DNA of 64,000 nucleotides, taken from JBPCQA01 sp050998615 (GTDB taxonomy: Bacteria > Actinomycetota > Actinomycetes > Propionibacteriales > Nocardioidaceae). Where the stretch lies: positions 62,001 to 126,000 of the forward strand of contig JBPCQA010000013.1 in assembly GCA_050998615.1 (NCBI GenBank), given 5' to 3'. The translations under genes and the position numbers were made by a program. The notes below the pieces were generated by a model. It searched no databases. It saw only the letters and a program-made list of their open reading frames with translations, and had not been told where the DNA came from. Below are positions 25,286 through 33,890 of the stretch, one piece after another. Every line of letters begins with the position of its first letter. Positions within the stretch are counted from its first letter, which is position 1.

Positions 25286-26172
25286 AGCCCACGGTCAGAC
25301 ATCCCGGCTCGTCCTCATCCGCCGGCCCAAGCTTGCTGGGGCCGGCGGATGTGCGTCTGCTGGCGCAACGCTATGGCGTGCGGCCGACCAAGCGCCGCGG
25401 CCAGAACTTCGTCACCGACGCCAACACGGTGCGCCGGATCGTCCGGGTCGCCGACGTGCACGCTGACGACGTCGTACTCGAAGTCGGCCCGGGCCTCGGC
25501 TCGCTGACCCTCGGCCTGCTGGGACGCGCCACGCAGGTCACCGCGATCGAAATCGACCCGGTGCTCGCTGCCGCGCTTTCGACCACGGTCACCGAATACG
25601 CGCCCCGTCAGGCTGGTGGGCTGACGGTTGTGGAGGCCGATGCCGTGCGTCTCGGCGAGATTCCGGGCGCCGCACCGAACGTGTTGGTCGCCAACCTTCC
25701 GTACAACGTCGCGACACCCGTGCTCTTGCATCTGCTGGAGTCGGTCCCTAGCCTGCAACGGATTCTCGTCATGGTGCAGCTCGAGGTGGCCGACCGGTTG
25801 GCGGCCCCCGCGGGCTCCAAGCCGTACGGCGTGCCCAGTGTCAAGGCGTCGTGGTACGCCGACGTACGCCGTGTGGGTCACGTCGGCCGCAATGTCTTCT
25901 GGCCGGCACCCAACGTCGACTCCGGCCTGGTGACAATGCGACGACATGAAACGCCGGCTACCTCCGTCGGACGGGAGCGGGTCTTCGCCGTCATCGACGC
26001 CGCATTTGCCCAGCGGCGCAAGATGTTGCGCACCGCGTTGACCGGGCTCGCAGAACCATCCACGGTGGTGGCGGCGTTGGCCGCGGCCGGAGTCGACCCG
26101 GCGGTTCGCGGGGAGCGACTCACCGTCGAGGACTTCGCGCGGATTGCGGACTGCCTTGGCGCAGCGCCGTAG
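25261..26172 (+). CDS. rsmA: 16S rRNA (adenine(1518)/(1519)-N6)-dimethyltransferase
   Basis: A 303-residue KsgA/Dim1 methyltransferase that dimethylates two adenines at the 3' end of 16S rRNA. Motifs are RRGQNFVTDANTVRRIV, the SAM loop LEVGPGLGSLTLGLL, AIEIDPVLA, the catalytic NLPYNVATP, and the late FWPAPNVDSGLV and AFAQRRKMLRTAL. The ATG at 25261 overlaps rpfB by 25 bases. A TTG at 25333, just before the conserved GPADVRLLAQRYG, would give the shorter N-terminus seen in relatives, so the start is uncertain. Order rpfB-ksgA-ispE is conserved in actinobacteria. Confidence 0.94.
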   Translation: MFQGGWRLEPTVRHPGSSSSAGPSLLGPADVRLLAQRYGVRPTKRRGQNFVTDANTVRRIVRVADVHADDVVLEVGPGLGSLTLGLLGRATQVTAIEIDPVLAAALSTTVTEYAPRQAGGLTVVEADAVRLGEIPGAAPNVLVANLPYNVATPVLLHLLESVPSLQRILVMVQLEVADRLAAPAGSKPYGVPSVKASWYADVRRVGHVGRNVFWPAPNVDSGLVTMRRHETPATSVGRERVFAVIDAAFAQRRKMLRTALTGLAEPSTVVAALAAAGVDPAVRGERLTVEDFARIADCLGAAP

Positions 26173-26181
26173 CCTGAGAGG

Positions 26182-27090
26182 GTGTCGACCGTAACCGTGC
26201 GGAGCCCCGCCAAGATCAACCTCGGGTTGCGGGTGGGGCCCGTCCGCCCGGACGGCTATCACGTCTTGGCCACGGTCTTCCAGGCTGTCTCGTTGTACGA
26301 CGAGATCAAGGCCCGGCCGGCTCCGGACGGTGAGATCACGATCTCGATCACCGGTGAGGGTGAGGACATTGTGCCGCGTGATCAGAGTAACCTCGCGGCG
26401 CAGGCCGCGTCGTTGCTCGCCAAGACCTACGACGTCACCGGCGGCGTGGCGCTGAGCATCCACAAGACGATTGCGGTCGCCGGTGGCCTCGCCGGTGGGA
26501 GCACCAACGCCGCGGGAGCACTGATTGCCTGCGATGCGCTCTGGGGCATCCGGGCCAGTCGAGAAGAGCTGGCAGATCTTGGTGCTGAGCTAGGCAGTGA
26601 TGTGGCGTTCTGCTTGACCGGTGGCAACGCCATCGGCACTGGTCGAGGCGAGAATCTCTCACCAGTGTTGGCGCGTGGGAGCTATGAGTGGGTGCTTGCC
26701 TATGCCGACAGTGGATTGTCGACGGCGACCGTCTATGCCGAGCTTGACCGTGGCCGCGGCAGTCCCCAACGCGGAGAGCCGGCGGTGTCGGAGGAGCTGA
26801 TGTCGGCGCTGCGATCGGGCGACCCATACGCGGTGGGCCTGGCGCTCGAGAACGACCTGCAGGGTCCTGCCCTGCGGCTACGCCCGTCACTGGCCCGAAC
26901 GCTCGAGCTGGGAGACGAGTTCGGTGCTCTCGGATCACTGGTGTCCGGCTCAGGGCCAACATGCCAGTTCCTGGCAGCCGACGACGACCACGCTGTTGAC
27001 CTCGCGGTGGCGCTGGCCGGGTCTGGTCTGTGCCGAAGCGTGCAGCGGGCAACCGGGCCGGTCCCCGGTGCCCGCCTGATCACCGAATGA
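26182..27090 (+). CDS. ispE: 4-diphosphocytidyl-2-C-methyl-D-erythritol kinase
   Basis: A 302-residue GHMP kinase in the non-mevalonate isoprenoid pathway, phosphorylating CDP-ME at the 2-hydroxyl with ATP. The opening VRSPAKINLGLRVGPVRPDGYH is diagnostic. The ATP loop is AVAGGLAGGSTNAAGAL, then LGSDVAFCLTGGNAIGTGRGE, and the third GHMP motif is SLVSGSGPTCQFL. The GTG start lies nine bases after the ksgA stop. GAGAGG abuts the start too closely to be an ideal ribosome site, so coupling or a leaderless start is possible. Confidence 0.95.
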   Translation: MSTVTVRSPAKINLGLRVGPVRPDGYHVLATVFQAVSLYDEIKARPAPDGEITISITGEGEDIVPRDQSNLAAQAASLLAKTYDVTGGVALSIHKTIAVAGGLAGGSTNAAGALIACDALWGIRASREELADLGAELGSDVAFCLTGGNAIGTGRGENLSPVLARGSYEWVLAYADSGLSTATVYAELDRGRGSPQRGEPAVSEELMSALRSGDPYAVGLALENDLQGPALRLRPSLARTLELGDEFGALGSLVSGSGPTCQFLAADDDHAVDLAVALAGSGLCRSVQRATGPVPGARLITE

Positions 27091-27145
27091 CCACGCTAGC
27101 TTCGAGCCACCCGGGTGAGGGTGATCGTGGGACGCTGACCAGGTG

Positions 27146-28948
27146 ATGGCCCTCAATGCAACCAACCTGATCAGCCTCGAGAAGGTGTCGAAGGCGTTCG
27201 GAGTTCGGCCCTTGCTGGCTCAGGTCAGCCTCGGTCTGCAAATCGGTGACCGGGTCGGCATCGTCGGCCGCAACGGCGAGGGAAAGACCACCTTGCTGAG
27301 GGTGCTGGCGGGTGCGGAGCCGGTCGATTCCGGTCGCATCACGCGCAATCGAGCTTTGCGGGTTGGTCTGGTGAGTCAGCGCGACGACCTGCCGGCCGAC
27401 GCGACGATCCAGGCGCTGGTGTTGGGCGGCCGTCTTGAGCATGAGTGGGCGTCGGATCCGCGCTCTCGCGGTGTGGTGATCCACCTGCTGGGCGGTCTAG
27501 ACCTCGAGCGCTTGGTGTCTGACTTGTCCGGTGGTGAGCGCCGACGGGTCTCGTTGGCGCGCGCCTTGCTGAGCGACGTCGACGTTCTGCTCCTCGACGA
27601 GCCCACCAATCACCTCGACATCGAGGCGGTCGCCTGGCTTGCGGAGCACCTGACGTCGCGCGACCTCACGCTCGCCGTGGTCACCCACGACAGGTGGTTT
27701 CTGGACGCGGTTTGCACCGCGGCGTGGGAGATTCACGACGCGGCGATCGAACGTTATGAAGGCGGGTACGCCGCGTTCGTGCTCGCGAAGGCTGAGCGGA
27801 TGCGCCAGACAACGTCGGCCGAGACGAGACGGCAGAACCTGTTGCGCAAGGAGTTGACCTGGTTGCGCCGCGGACCCCCGGCCCGCACCTCCAAGCCGCG
27901 GTTTCGCGTGGACGCCGCGACCGCGCTAATCGCCAACGAGCCATCGCCTCGCGACCGGGTAGAGCTGCAACGCTTCGCCACCGCCCGCTTAGGCAAGGAT
28001 GTTCTGGACCTCGAGGACGCCACGATCACCCGCGGCGGCCGAGACCTGATCGACAACGTCACTTGGCGGATCGGGGCCGGCGACCGGATCGGATTCATCG
28101 GCGTCAACGGAGCGGGCAAGACGTCGGTGCTGTCGGTGTTGGCCGGTGAGACCGCGCCCGACGCGGGAGGGTTGCGCACCGGCCGGACGGTCAAGCTGGG
28201 CTATCTGCGCCAAGGCGGGGACGATTTCGACCCGGACCAGAGGGTGCTTGCGTCGGTGGAGAACGACAAGAGGATCGCCACCGACGCCGGCGGTCGTGAG
28301 CACACGGCCTCCTCAGTGTTGGAAAGGTTTGGCTTCACCGGCGACCGGCTGACCACCCGAATCGGTGACCTTTCCGGCGGTGAACGGCGCCGGCTGCAGT
28401 TGTTGCGGTTGCTGCTCGTGGAGGCCAATGTGCTGTTGCTCGACGAGCCCACCAACGATCTGGACATCGAGACACTCAACGTCGTCGAAGACTTCCTCGA
28501 CGGCTGGCCCGGCACATTGATCGTGGTGTCGCACGATCGCTACTTCCTGGAGCGGGTGTGTGACACGGTGTGGGCATTGCTCGCCGACGGCTCGTTGGCG
28601 CTGCTGCCCGGTGGCGTTGACGACTACCTGGCCCGACGCGCCGCGGCGGTTGGCGAGGAGGCACGACGTACGACGACCAAGGTGGCCACCACGCCATCCA
28701 GATCCGCCGCCGCCGACGCGGCGCTGCGACGGCAGGCGAAGAAGGAGCTGGCGCGGATCGATCGGCAGCTGGCCCGGCTCAACGCCACCATCGATTCGGT
28801 GCACGCGGCGATGACGGAGCATGCCAGTGATTACCCGAAGCTCGCGGGGCTCGATGTGGAGCTCACGGAGTTGCGGGCCCAACGTGAGGCGCTGGAAGTC
28901 AGCTGGCTCGAGGCCGCCGAGACTACGGAGCCGGTTGGCCAGAAGTAG
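27146..28948 (+). CDS. ABC-F family ATPase
   Basis: A 600-residue soluble protein with two ABC domains and no membrane segments, the mark of ABC-F factors that act on ribosomes. The first Walker A is GIVGRNGEGKTTLL, with signature LSGGERRRVSLARALL and Walker B VLLLDEPTNHLDIEA. The second set is GFIGVNGAGKTSVL, LSGGERRRLQLLRLLL and VLLLDEPTNDLDIET. An inter-domain linker with RKELTWLRRGPPARTSKP and a C-terminal coiled coil (KKELARIDRQLARLNATIDSV...) match the common housekeeping type found after ispE in actinobacteria. The ATG at 27146 follows a GTG at 27143; either may be used. Translation role or antibiotic protection cannot be told apart. Confidence 0.9.
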   Translation: MALNATNLISLEKVSKAFGVRPLLAQVSLGLQIGDRVGIVGRNGEGKTTLLRVLAGAEPVDSGRITRNRALRVGLVSQRDDLPADATIQALVLGGRLEHEWASDPRSRGVVIHLLGGLDLERLVSDLSGGERRRVSLARALLSDVDVLLLDEPTNHLDIEAVAWLAEHLTSRDLTLAVVTHDRWFLDAVCTAAWEIHDAAIERYEGGYAAFVLAKAERMRQTTSAETRRQNLLRKELTWLRRGPPARTSKPRFRVDAATALIANEPSPRDRVELQRFATARLGKDVLDLEDATITRGGRDLIDNVTWRIGAGDRIGFIGVNGAGKTSVLSVLAGETAPDAGGLRTGRTVKLGYLRQGGDDFDPDQRVLASVENDKRIATDAGGREHTASSVLERFGFTGDRLTTRIGDLSGGERRRLQLLRLLLVEANVLLLDEPTNDLDIETLNVVEDFLDGWPGTLIVVSHDRYFLERVCDTVWALLADGSLALLPGGVDDYLARRAAAVGEEARRTTTKVATTPSRSAAADAALRRQAKKELARIDRQLARLNATIDSVHAAMTEHASDYPKLAGLDVELTELRAQREALEVSWLEAAETTEPVGQK

Positions 28949-28979
28949 CTAGCCCAAGCCCTCGACACTCGCTCGCTCC

Positions 28980-30461
28980 TCAACCACCGCGAGTGCGTTC
29001 TCGCTCTGTCTTGCGGCGAGTCCAGTACAGGTCGACGAGACCGACGACCAGTGCCGCCGCGGTAAGCCCGACCGCGGTGCGCAGGCCGAGTGTGGCCGAA
29101 TGCGCGAAGTCTCCGTGGCTGGAGGCGAGGGTGGAGAAGTAGACAGCGCCGATCAGGGCGATCCCGGCGGCGGTGCCCATGCGTTGGCCAGTCTGGAGGA
29201 CACCTCCCGCCGTGCCGGCGCGAGCTACCGGTACGTCGGTCAACGTAAGGGTTTGGTTGGGAGAGATTACGAGCCCGCTTCCGAAACCGGCGAGCAGGAG
29301 CGGAGCGGCGGTCCACCAGCCGATGCTCGTGTAGTGGCCTTCGAAGCCCAATACGACGTCGGTGAGCACCAACCCGATGACGACCAGCACCAAGCCGATT
29401 ACCACCAGCAATCGGCCCACTCGGGTCACGATTCGCCCGCCCACCGCGGCGCCACACGCGGATCCCAACGCGAATGGAGTGATCGCGACGCCCGCCATCA
29501 GAGGCGAGTAGTGGACGCCACCTTGGTAAAACAACGTGAGGATGAAGAAGATCCCGGTGAAGCCCGAGAAGTATGCCAACGCCAGAGCTGACCCGGTGCT
29601 ATAGCTTTCCAGCCTGAACAGCGACAGATCGACAACCGGCGCGCGGCCGCGGTCGGCGTACCGGCGCTCCCACAGCGCGAAGGCGAGCAGCAGGGCGCCA
29701 CCCAGGGCGACCAGCCACCACTTGCTACTGCCGCTCCACTGCTGCTGCTCGACCAGCGGCAACAAGATCGCCAGCACACCCGCGCCCAGCAACAGCACGC
29801 CGACCGGATCCAGGTCGCGGACCTCCGGGCCGGTGGTGCGACGAGGCGGTGGCAACAGCCGAGAGGACAACACGATTGCGAAGACGCCGATCGGGATGTT
29901 GACGAAGAAGATCCAGCGCCATCCCTCCGCTGCTCCGAGCAGTTTGATGATCGCCCCGCCGAGCACCGGGCCTACGGCGGTGGAGATACCGATCACGGTG
30001 CCGAGCATGCCGAACGCGCGGCCGCGCTCTTTCCCGCGGAAGAGCTCCTGGATGAGACCCGAGATCTGTGGATTGAGGATGCCGCCGCCCATGCCCTGGA
30101 GGAGACGTGCCACGACGAGCCAGGTGGGAGTCTGTGCCAGGCCGGCTACCAGGCTACTCGAGGTGAAGACCGCAACGCCCACCATGAACATGACGCGACG
30201 TCCGCGTGCATCGCCTAGTCGCCCCGATGGCACGAGCAGCAGGCCGAACGTCAACGCGTAGCCGGAGACGATCCACTGCAGGTCGCTGACGTCGGCGCCT
30301 AGACCGGTGCGGATCGACGGCAGCGCGACGTTGACGATGCTCACGTCGAGCAGGGTCATGAAGCCAGCGACCAGGCAGACCGCCAGCGCCTTCCAGCGTC
30401 GCGGGTCGGCGGCGTACGCCGCTTCATCGCTCAACGCCACTTCGCTTTCAGGTCCGGACAT
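28980..30461 (-). CDS. DHA2-family (EmrB/QacA-like) 14-helix MFS drug exporter
   Basis: A 493-residue proton antiporter. Motif A-like GRLGDARGRRVMF and motif C-like LGTVIGISTAVGPVLGGAI, with D in LLDVSIVNVALPSI of helix 1, place it in the 14-helix DHA2 group (EmrB/QacA). It is seven bases downstream of a MarR gene on the same strand, so the pair is a typical repressor-exporter unit that pumps out the compound sensed by MarR. It converges on the ABC-F gene with only 31 bases between. The exported compound is not readable. Confidence 0.9.
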   Translation of the reverse strand: MSGPESEVALSDEAAYAADPRRWKALAVCLVAGFMTLLDVSIVNVALPSIRTGLGADVSDLQWIVSGYALTFGLLLVPSGRLGDARGRRVMFMVGVAVFTSSSLVAGLAQTPTWLVVARLLQGMGGGILNPQISGLIQELFRGKERGRAFGMLGTVIGISTAVGPVLGGAIIKLLGAAEGWRWIFFVNIPIGVFAIVLSSRLLPPPRRTTGPEVRDLDPVGVLLLGAGVLAILLPLVEQQQWSGSSKWWLVALGGALLLAFALWERRYADRGRAPVVDLSLFRLESYSTGSALALAYFSGFTGIFFILTLFYQGGVHYSPLMAGVAITPFALGSACGAAVGGRIVTRVGRLLVVIGLVLVVIGLVLTDVVLGFEGHYTSIGWWTAAPLLLAGFGSGLVISPNQTLTLTDVPVARAGTAGGVLQTGQRMGTAAGIALIGAVYFSTLASSHGDFAHSATLGLRTAVGLTAAALVVGLVDLYWTRRKTERERTRGG

Positions 30462-30467
30462 CGAGGG

Positions 30468-30971
30468 CTAGCCTTCGTCGAACGGCCCGATGACGGTCCG
30501 CAGAAGATCAGACAGCTGGCGTTGGTCCGCGGTGCTCAACCGACCCAGCAGAAGGCGTTCTTGGGCCAACAAACCCTCGAGCGCGGCGTCCACCCTCCGC
30601 CTGCCGCTGCCGGTAAGCCTGACAAGCACACCGCGCCGGTCCGCCGGGTCCGGGAGACGCTTGACCAGCCTCTTGGCTTGGAGTCTGTCCACCCGGTTGG
30701 TCATCGTGCCCGAGGTCACCATGGTGGCGCGCAGCAGTTTGCCTGGGGAGAGCTCGTACGGCGCACCGGCTCGCCGCAACGCGGTGAGCACATCGAACTC
30801 CCATGTCTCGAGATCATGCTCGGCGAACACCAGGCGACGAGCCAGATCCAGGTGCCTGGCCAGTCGGCTGACCCGGCTCAGCACTTGCATCGGGGCCACG
30901 TCGAGATCCGGACGCTCCCGGCGCCAGGCAGCGACCAGGCGGTCGACTTCGTCGGCTGGTGAGGTCGCCAT
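30468..30971 (-). CDS. MarR-family transcriptional regulator
   Basis: A 167-residue winged-helix protein: LEFAEHDLETWEFDVLTALRRAG, the recognition segment LSPGKLLRATMVTSGTMTNRVDRLQAKRLVKRL and wing DPADRRGVLVRLTGSGRR are classic MarR. MarR dimers usually bind an inverted repeat and release it when a phenolic or oxidant ligand binds. Two such repeats lie directly upstream. It leads the operon with the MFS exporter. The ATG at 30971 is taken as start. Confidence 0.92.
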   Translation of the reverse strand: MATSPADEVDRLVAAWRRERPDLDVAPMQVLSRVSRLARHLDLARRLVFAEHDLETWEFDVLTALRRAGAPYELSPGKLLRATMVTSGTMTNRVDRLQAKRLVKRLPDPADRRGVLVRLTGSGRRRVDAALEGLLAQERLLLGRLSTADQRQLSDLLRTVIGPFDEG

Positions 30972-30995
30972 CTCGACACCCTATGGGCTCAAGAC

Positions 30996-31045
30996 TCTTG
31001 ACATCAAGACAAGGTTGGGACAGCATGTATCTCGACATCAAGATA
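30996..31045. promoter_or_regulatory. Two MarR-type operators
   Basis: TCTTGA-CA-TCAAGA at 30996-31009 is a perfect inverted repeat. TATCTCGA-CA-TCAAGATA at 31028-31045 is the same site with one mismatch. Their centres are 34 bases apart, close to three helical turns, upstream of marR and also upstream of the divergent methyltransferase gene. This is the usual layout for MarR autoregulation. Confidence 0.65.
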
Positions 31046-31191
31046 GTTGATGGCGACCAATGACTGCGGCCAGCAGTCGACTGATGGCGGCTACTGGTTG
31101 CACCGCGGCGTCAAGCGGTCGCCGACGAGCCGACGCGGGCGCCTGCGCCAAGGCAGCGCGCCGGCCGGCGTCGACAGGGAAGGTGGCAGCG

Positions 31192-31980
31192 ATGACGAGG
31201 TGGGATCCGGTTCGATACCTGCAGTTCGCCGATGAGCGGTCTCGACCGTTCTTTGAGCTGACCGGGCGCATCCATGCCAAGGCGCCGGCCCGGGTGGTCG
31301 ACCTCGGCTGTGGCCCTGGGCACCTCACTGCCGCACTGGCCGAGCGCTGGCCGACGGCGCGGGTCGAGGGGGTCGATTCCTCACCCGACATGGTCGACGC
31401 CGCACGTGATCACCAGACCGAACGTCTCAAGTTTTCCGTCGCTGACCTGCGCCAGTGGCGGCCAACCGAGCGGCTGGACGTGATCGTCTCCAACGCGACG
31501 CTTCAGTGGGTGCCGGGGCACCGTCAGCTGCTGCCCGATTTGGTGGCCGCGCTGGCCCCCGGCGGAACCCTCGCGTTCCAGGTCCCCGGCAACTTCAGCG
31601 AGCCAAGCCATGTGATCTTGCGCGACCTGGCCGCGGCCTCGCGGTTCGCCGACGCGACGCGAACGGTCGAGCAGCCAGCGGCGTACGACGCCTCGACCTA
31701 CTTCGCCGACTTGTCCGGTCTCGGCTGCCAGACGGATGCATGGGAGACGACGTACCTGCACGTACTGACCGGTCCAGACCCCGTGTTTCGGTGGATCGCC
31801 GGCACCGGCGCTCGACCGGTGCTGCAGGCGCTCTCGGATGGGGAGCGCGCGGACTTCGTGCCCGAGTATCAGCGCCTGCTCCGCGACGCGTACCCGGCGC
31901 GCGAGTTCGGGACCGTGCTGCCGTTTCGTCGGGTCTTCGTGGTCGCTCGAAGCCCCATATCGACCGGGGAACGCCCGTGA
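31192..31980 (+). CDS. tam: Trans-aconitate 2-methyltransferase-like SAM methyltransferase
   Basis: A 262-residue class I methyltransferase closely resembling Tam, which methylates trans-aconitate, a spontaneous by-product that inhibits the citrate cycle. Diagnostic sequence: MTRWDPVRYLQFADERSRPFFEL at the start, the SAM loop RVVDLGCGPGHLTAAL, VEGVDSSPDMVDAA, and the helix SNATLQWVPGHRQLL. The C-terminal LPFRRVFVVA is also typical. AAGGTGG lies before the ATG. The marR operators lie about 150 bases upstream, so control by MarR is possible. The stop overlaps the glyoxalase start as GTGA. Confidence 0.88.
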   Translation: MTRWDPVRYLQFADERSRPFFELTGRIHAKAPARVVDLGCGPGHLTAALAERWPTARVEGVDSSPDMVDAARDHQTERLKFSVADLRQWRPTERLDVIVSNATLQWVPGHRQLLPDLVAALAPGGTLAFQVPGNFSEPSHVILRDLAAASRFADATRTVEQPAAYDASTYFADLSGLGCQTDAWETTYLHVLTGPDPVFRWIAGTGARPVLQALSDGERADFVPEYQRLLRDAYPAREFGTVLPFRRVFVVARSPISTGERP

Positions 31981-32339
31981 CGGTGCTGCATCATGTCCAG
32001 GTCGCATGCCCGGCTGGCGGTGAGGCGCTAGTGCGAGACTTCTATGGCGCTGGACTGGGACTCACGGAGGTTAGCAAGCCGCCGGCGCTCGCTGCCGGAG
32101 GCGGAGTCTGGTTTCGCGGGGCGGGTTACGAGCTTCATGTGGGGGTAGAGCCTGATTTCAGCCCGGCGAAGAAGGCGCATCCGGCGTTCCTCGTCGAGTC
32201 CGTCGACGCCGTAGCCGGGCAGTTGGCAGCTCGTGGATTCGGCGTGAGCTGGGATGAAGGCTTCCCCGGTTACCGGCGCTTCCACACGCACGACCCGCAT
32301 GGGAATCGGGTCGAGATACTCGGTGTGGTCGTCGGCTGA
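31977..32339 (+). CDS. Glyoxalase/VOC-fold dioxygenase-like protein
   Basis: A 120-residue single vicinal-oxygen-chelate domain. It starts VLHHVQVACPAGGEALVRDFYG, with the usual His of the first beta strand, and ends with FHTHDPHGNRVEIL, where the His and Glu are the expected metal ligands. VOC proteins include glyoxalase I, resistance proteins and dioxygenases, and the exact role is open. It is translationally coupled to the methyltransferase. A palindromic repeat follows 54 bases after the stop. Confidence 0.82.
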   Translation: MTVLHHVQVACPAGGEALVRDFYGAGLGLTEVSKPPALAAGGGVWFRGAGYELHVGVEPDFSPAKKAHPAFLVESVDAVAGQLAARGFGVSWDEGFPGYRRFHTHDPHGNRVEILGVVVG

Positions 32340-32392
32340 CAACCACCCCTCTGCGTGCTCGCCCGCCCGGATGGCTGCGCCTTCATCGCTAT

Positions 32393-32434
32393 GGCTGAAG
32401 GTTGCCACCACCGCCCCTCGGAATGCCTTCAGCC
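32393..32434. repeat. GGCTGAAGG-family inverted repeat, copy 1
   Basis: GGCTGAAGG (32393-32401) and CCTTCAGCC (32426-32434) are perfect complements with a 24-base loop. The same arms recur at 58275-58334. It lies downstream of the glyoxalase gene and may form a terminator-like stem. Confidence 0.65.
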
Positions 32435-32475
32435 GCAGCAGAGGTGTCGAGGCCCCCCACCACTCTGGCTGACAG

Positions 32476-32512
32476 TTGTGGCTGCTTCCGCGCCGGGCGG
32501 CTTCAGCCACAA
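32476..32512. repeat. GGCTGAAGG-family inverted repeat, copy 2
   Basis: TTGTGGCTG (32476-32484) pairs with CAGCCACAA (32504-32512) over a 19-base loop. The right arm belongs to CTTCAGCCACA, the same core as copies 1 and 3. It lies just before the adenosine deaminase relic. Confidence 0.55.
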
Positions 32513-32529
32513 TCGAAGGATGGGAACGA

Positions 32530-33093
32530 CGCAACTTTGCGCACTTCGTCGAGGTGTATCTCTCGGTGGTCGACCTAATCCGTACCGCCGACGACATCCG
32601 ACTGCTCACCTACGAGATTGCCCGTGACATGGCGACTCAGCAGATCAGGTGCGCCGAGCTGACCTGCACGCCGTACACCTCGGTGATCCGCGGGATCGAG
32701 GCCGAACCCTACTGCGCGGCCATCGAGGACGCCAGGGTCGCCGCCGAGCGAGACTTCGGCGTGGTGTTGCGTTGGTGCTTCGACATCCCCGGCGAGCTGG
32801 GCCTCCCGCCGGCGACGTTGCCTCGCTGGCCGATCACCCGATCAGGCAGTCGTACGAGGCCGGCGTACCGATCACCGTGAACTCCGACGACCCGCCCATG
32901 TTTGGCACCACGCTGACTCGTGAGTACGCCGTCGCGGCTGGCCTGCTCGGCTTCGATGAGGCCGGCGTCGTGGAGCTGGTCCGAAACGCGATTACCTTGT
33001 CGTTTGCCGACAGTGACACCAAGCAACGGCTGCTCGCCGAAGTCGACGCGTACTTCGGGCCCCGCGTCACCGCCCCTGACTGGACTCCCGCAG
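32530..33093 (+). pseudogene. Adenosine deaminase family relic, truncated and frameshifted
   Basis: One frame (from about 32530) reads NFAHFVEVYLSVVDLIRT, LLTYEIARDMATQQIRCAEL and RVAAERDFGVVLRWCFDIPG, like residues after the first barrel strand of actinobacterial adenosine deaminases. Near 32810 the match jumps to another frame, SLADHPIRQSYEAGVPITVNSDDPPMFG to FADSDTKQRLL, the C-terminal end including the catalytic SDDP aspartate region. The N-terminal HxH metal site and some 150 or more central residues with the proton-donor Glu and third His are missing. No start codon or single frame covers it, so it cannot make an active enzyme. Confidence 0.75.
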
Positions 33094-33140
33094 CGCCCGC
33101 CGAAGTCCCGCGCACTTCCCGCCGACCCCGCGGGTGGGAG

Positions 33141-33207
33141 GGAAAAAACCTGACAGCTCGACCGGAAAAACCTGACGGCTCGAGCGGGAAACCTGACGGG
33201 TCGGCGG
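33141..33207. repeat. Three tandem imperfect 22-23 bp repeats
   Basis: Three units built on GGAAAAACCTGACGGCTCG lie at 33141-33163, 33164-33185 and 33186-33207. The last ends one base before the tetR stop. They separate the deaminase relic from tetR and are of unknown function. Confidence 0.65.
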
Positions 33208-33208
33208 G

Positions 33209-33844
33209 CTATCGGCGAGTGCGCAGTTGGGGGTTCTTGTCCAGACCCGAGAGGCCGAACCAGGCGAGGTTGACAAGATGGGCGGCGACCACGGACTTGG
33301 CGGGGTGGCGGGCATCGAGCCACCACTGGCCGGTCGTGCCGACCATGCCGACGAGCATCTGCGCGTACATCGGGGCGTACTGCGGGTCGAAGCCGCCACG
33401 CCCGAACTCCGCGGCCAATATGTGTTCGACGCGAGTGGCGATGTCCCCGATGATCGACACGAACGAGCCGGTCTTCGACCCGATCGGCGAGTCGCGCACC
33501 AGGATGCGGAAGCCGTCCGACGACTGCTCGATGTAGTCAAGGAGAGCGAAAGCCGCCTGTTCGAGCAGGTCACGCGGTTGACCCGCAGTCAGCGAGAAAC
33601 GCATCATGGCCAGCAGTTGAAGCACCTCACGGTCGACCACGACGGCGTACAGGCCCTCCTTGCCGCCGAAGTGCTCGTAGACGATCGGCTTGGACACTCC
33701 GGCACGGGCAGCGATCTCTTCGATTGATGCACCTTCGAAGCCACGCTCGGCGAACAGGCCCCGCGCGATGTCGATCAGTTGTTCGCGTCGCTCGGCGCTA
33801 CTCATGCGCGCGCGGACGGCACGCTTCGGCTTGGCGACAGTCAC
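33209..33844 (-). CDS. TetR-family transcriptional regulator
   Basis: A 211-residue regulator. Residues about 15-62 form the TetR helix-turn-helix: SSAERREQLIDIARGLFAERGFEGASIEEIAARAGVSKPIVYEHFGGKEGLY. The remainder is an all-helical ligand domain (DYIEQSSDGFRILVRDSP... MYAQMLVGMVGTTGQWWLDARHP), similar to regulators of lipid genes. The desaturase gene lies 46 bases upstream on the same strand, so TetR may regulate it. The GTG at 33844 is the start. The ligand is unknown. Confidence 0.9.
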   Translation of the reverse strand: MTVAKPKRAVRARMSSAERREQLIDIARGLFAERGFEGASIEEIAARAGVSKPIVYEHFGGKEGLYAVVVDREVLQLLAMMRFSLTAGQPRDLLEQAAFALLDYIEQSSDGFRILVRDSPIGSKTGSFVSIIGDIATRVEHILAAEFGRGGFDPQYAPMYAQMLVGMVGTTGQWWLDARHPAKSVVAAHLVNLAWFGLSGLDKNPQLRTRR

Positions 33845-33890
33845 GTGGACATCGCCTCTGGGCAGTGCTGGATTTGACAGTGCTGGATCG

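Noticed and set aside
31060..31191. N-terminal extension of the methyltransferase
   Set aside because: The extension is Arg/Ala-rich with no family match; the ATG at 31192 has a ribosome site and the conserved MTRWDP start.
33141..33207. CRISPR-like array
   Set aside because: Three imperfect direct copies without spacers and no cas genes; a simple tandem repeat.
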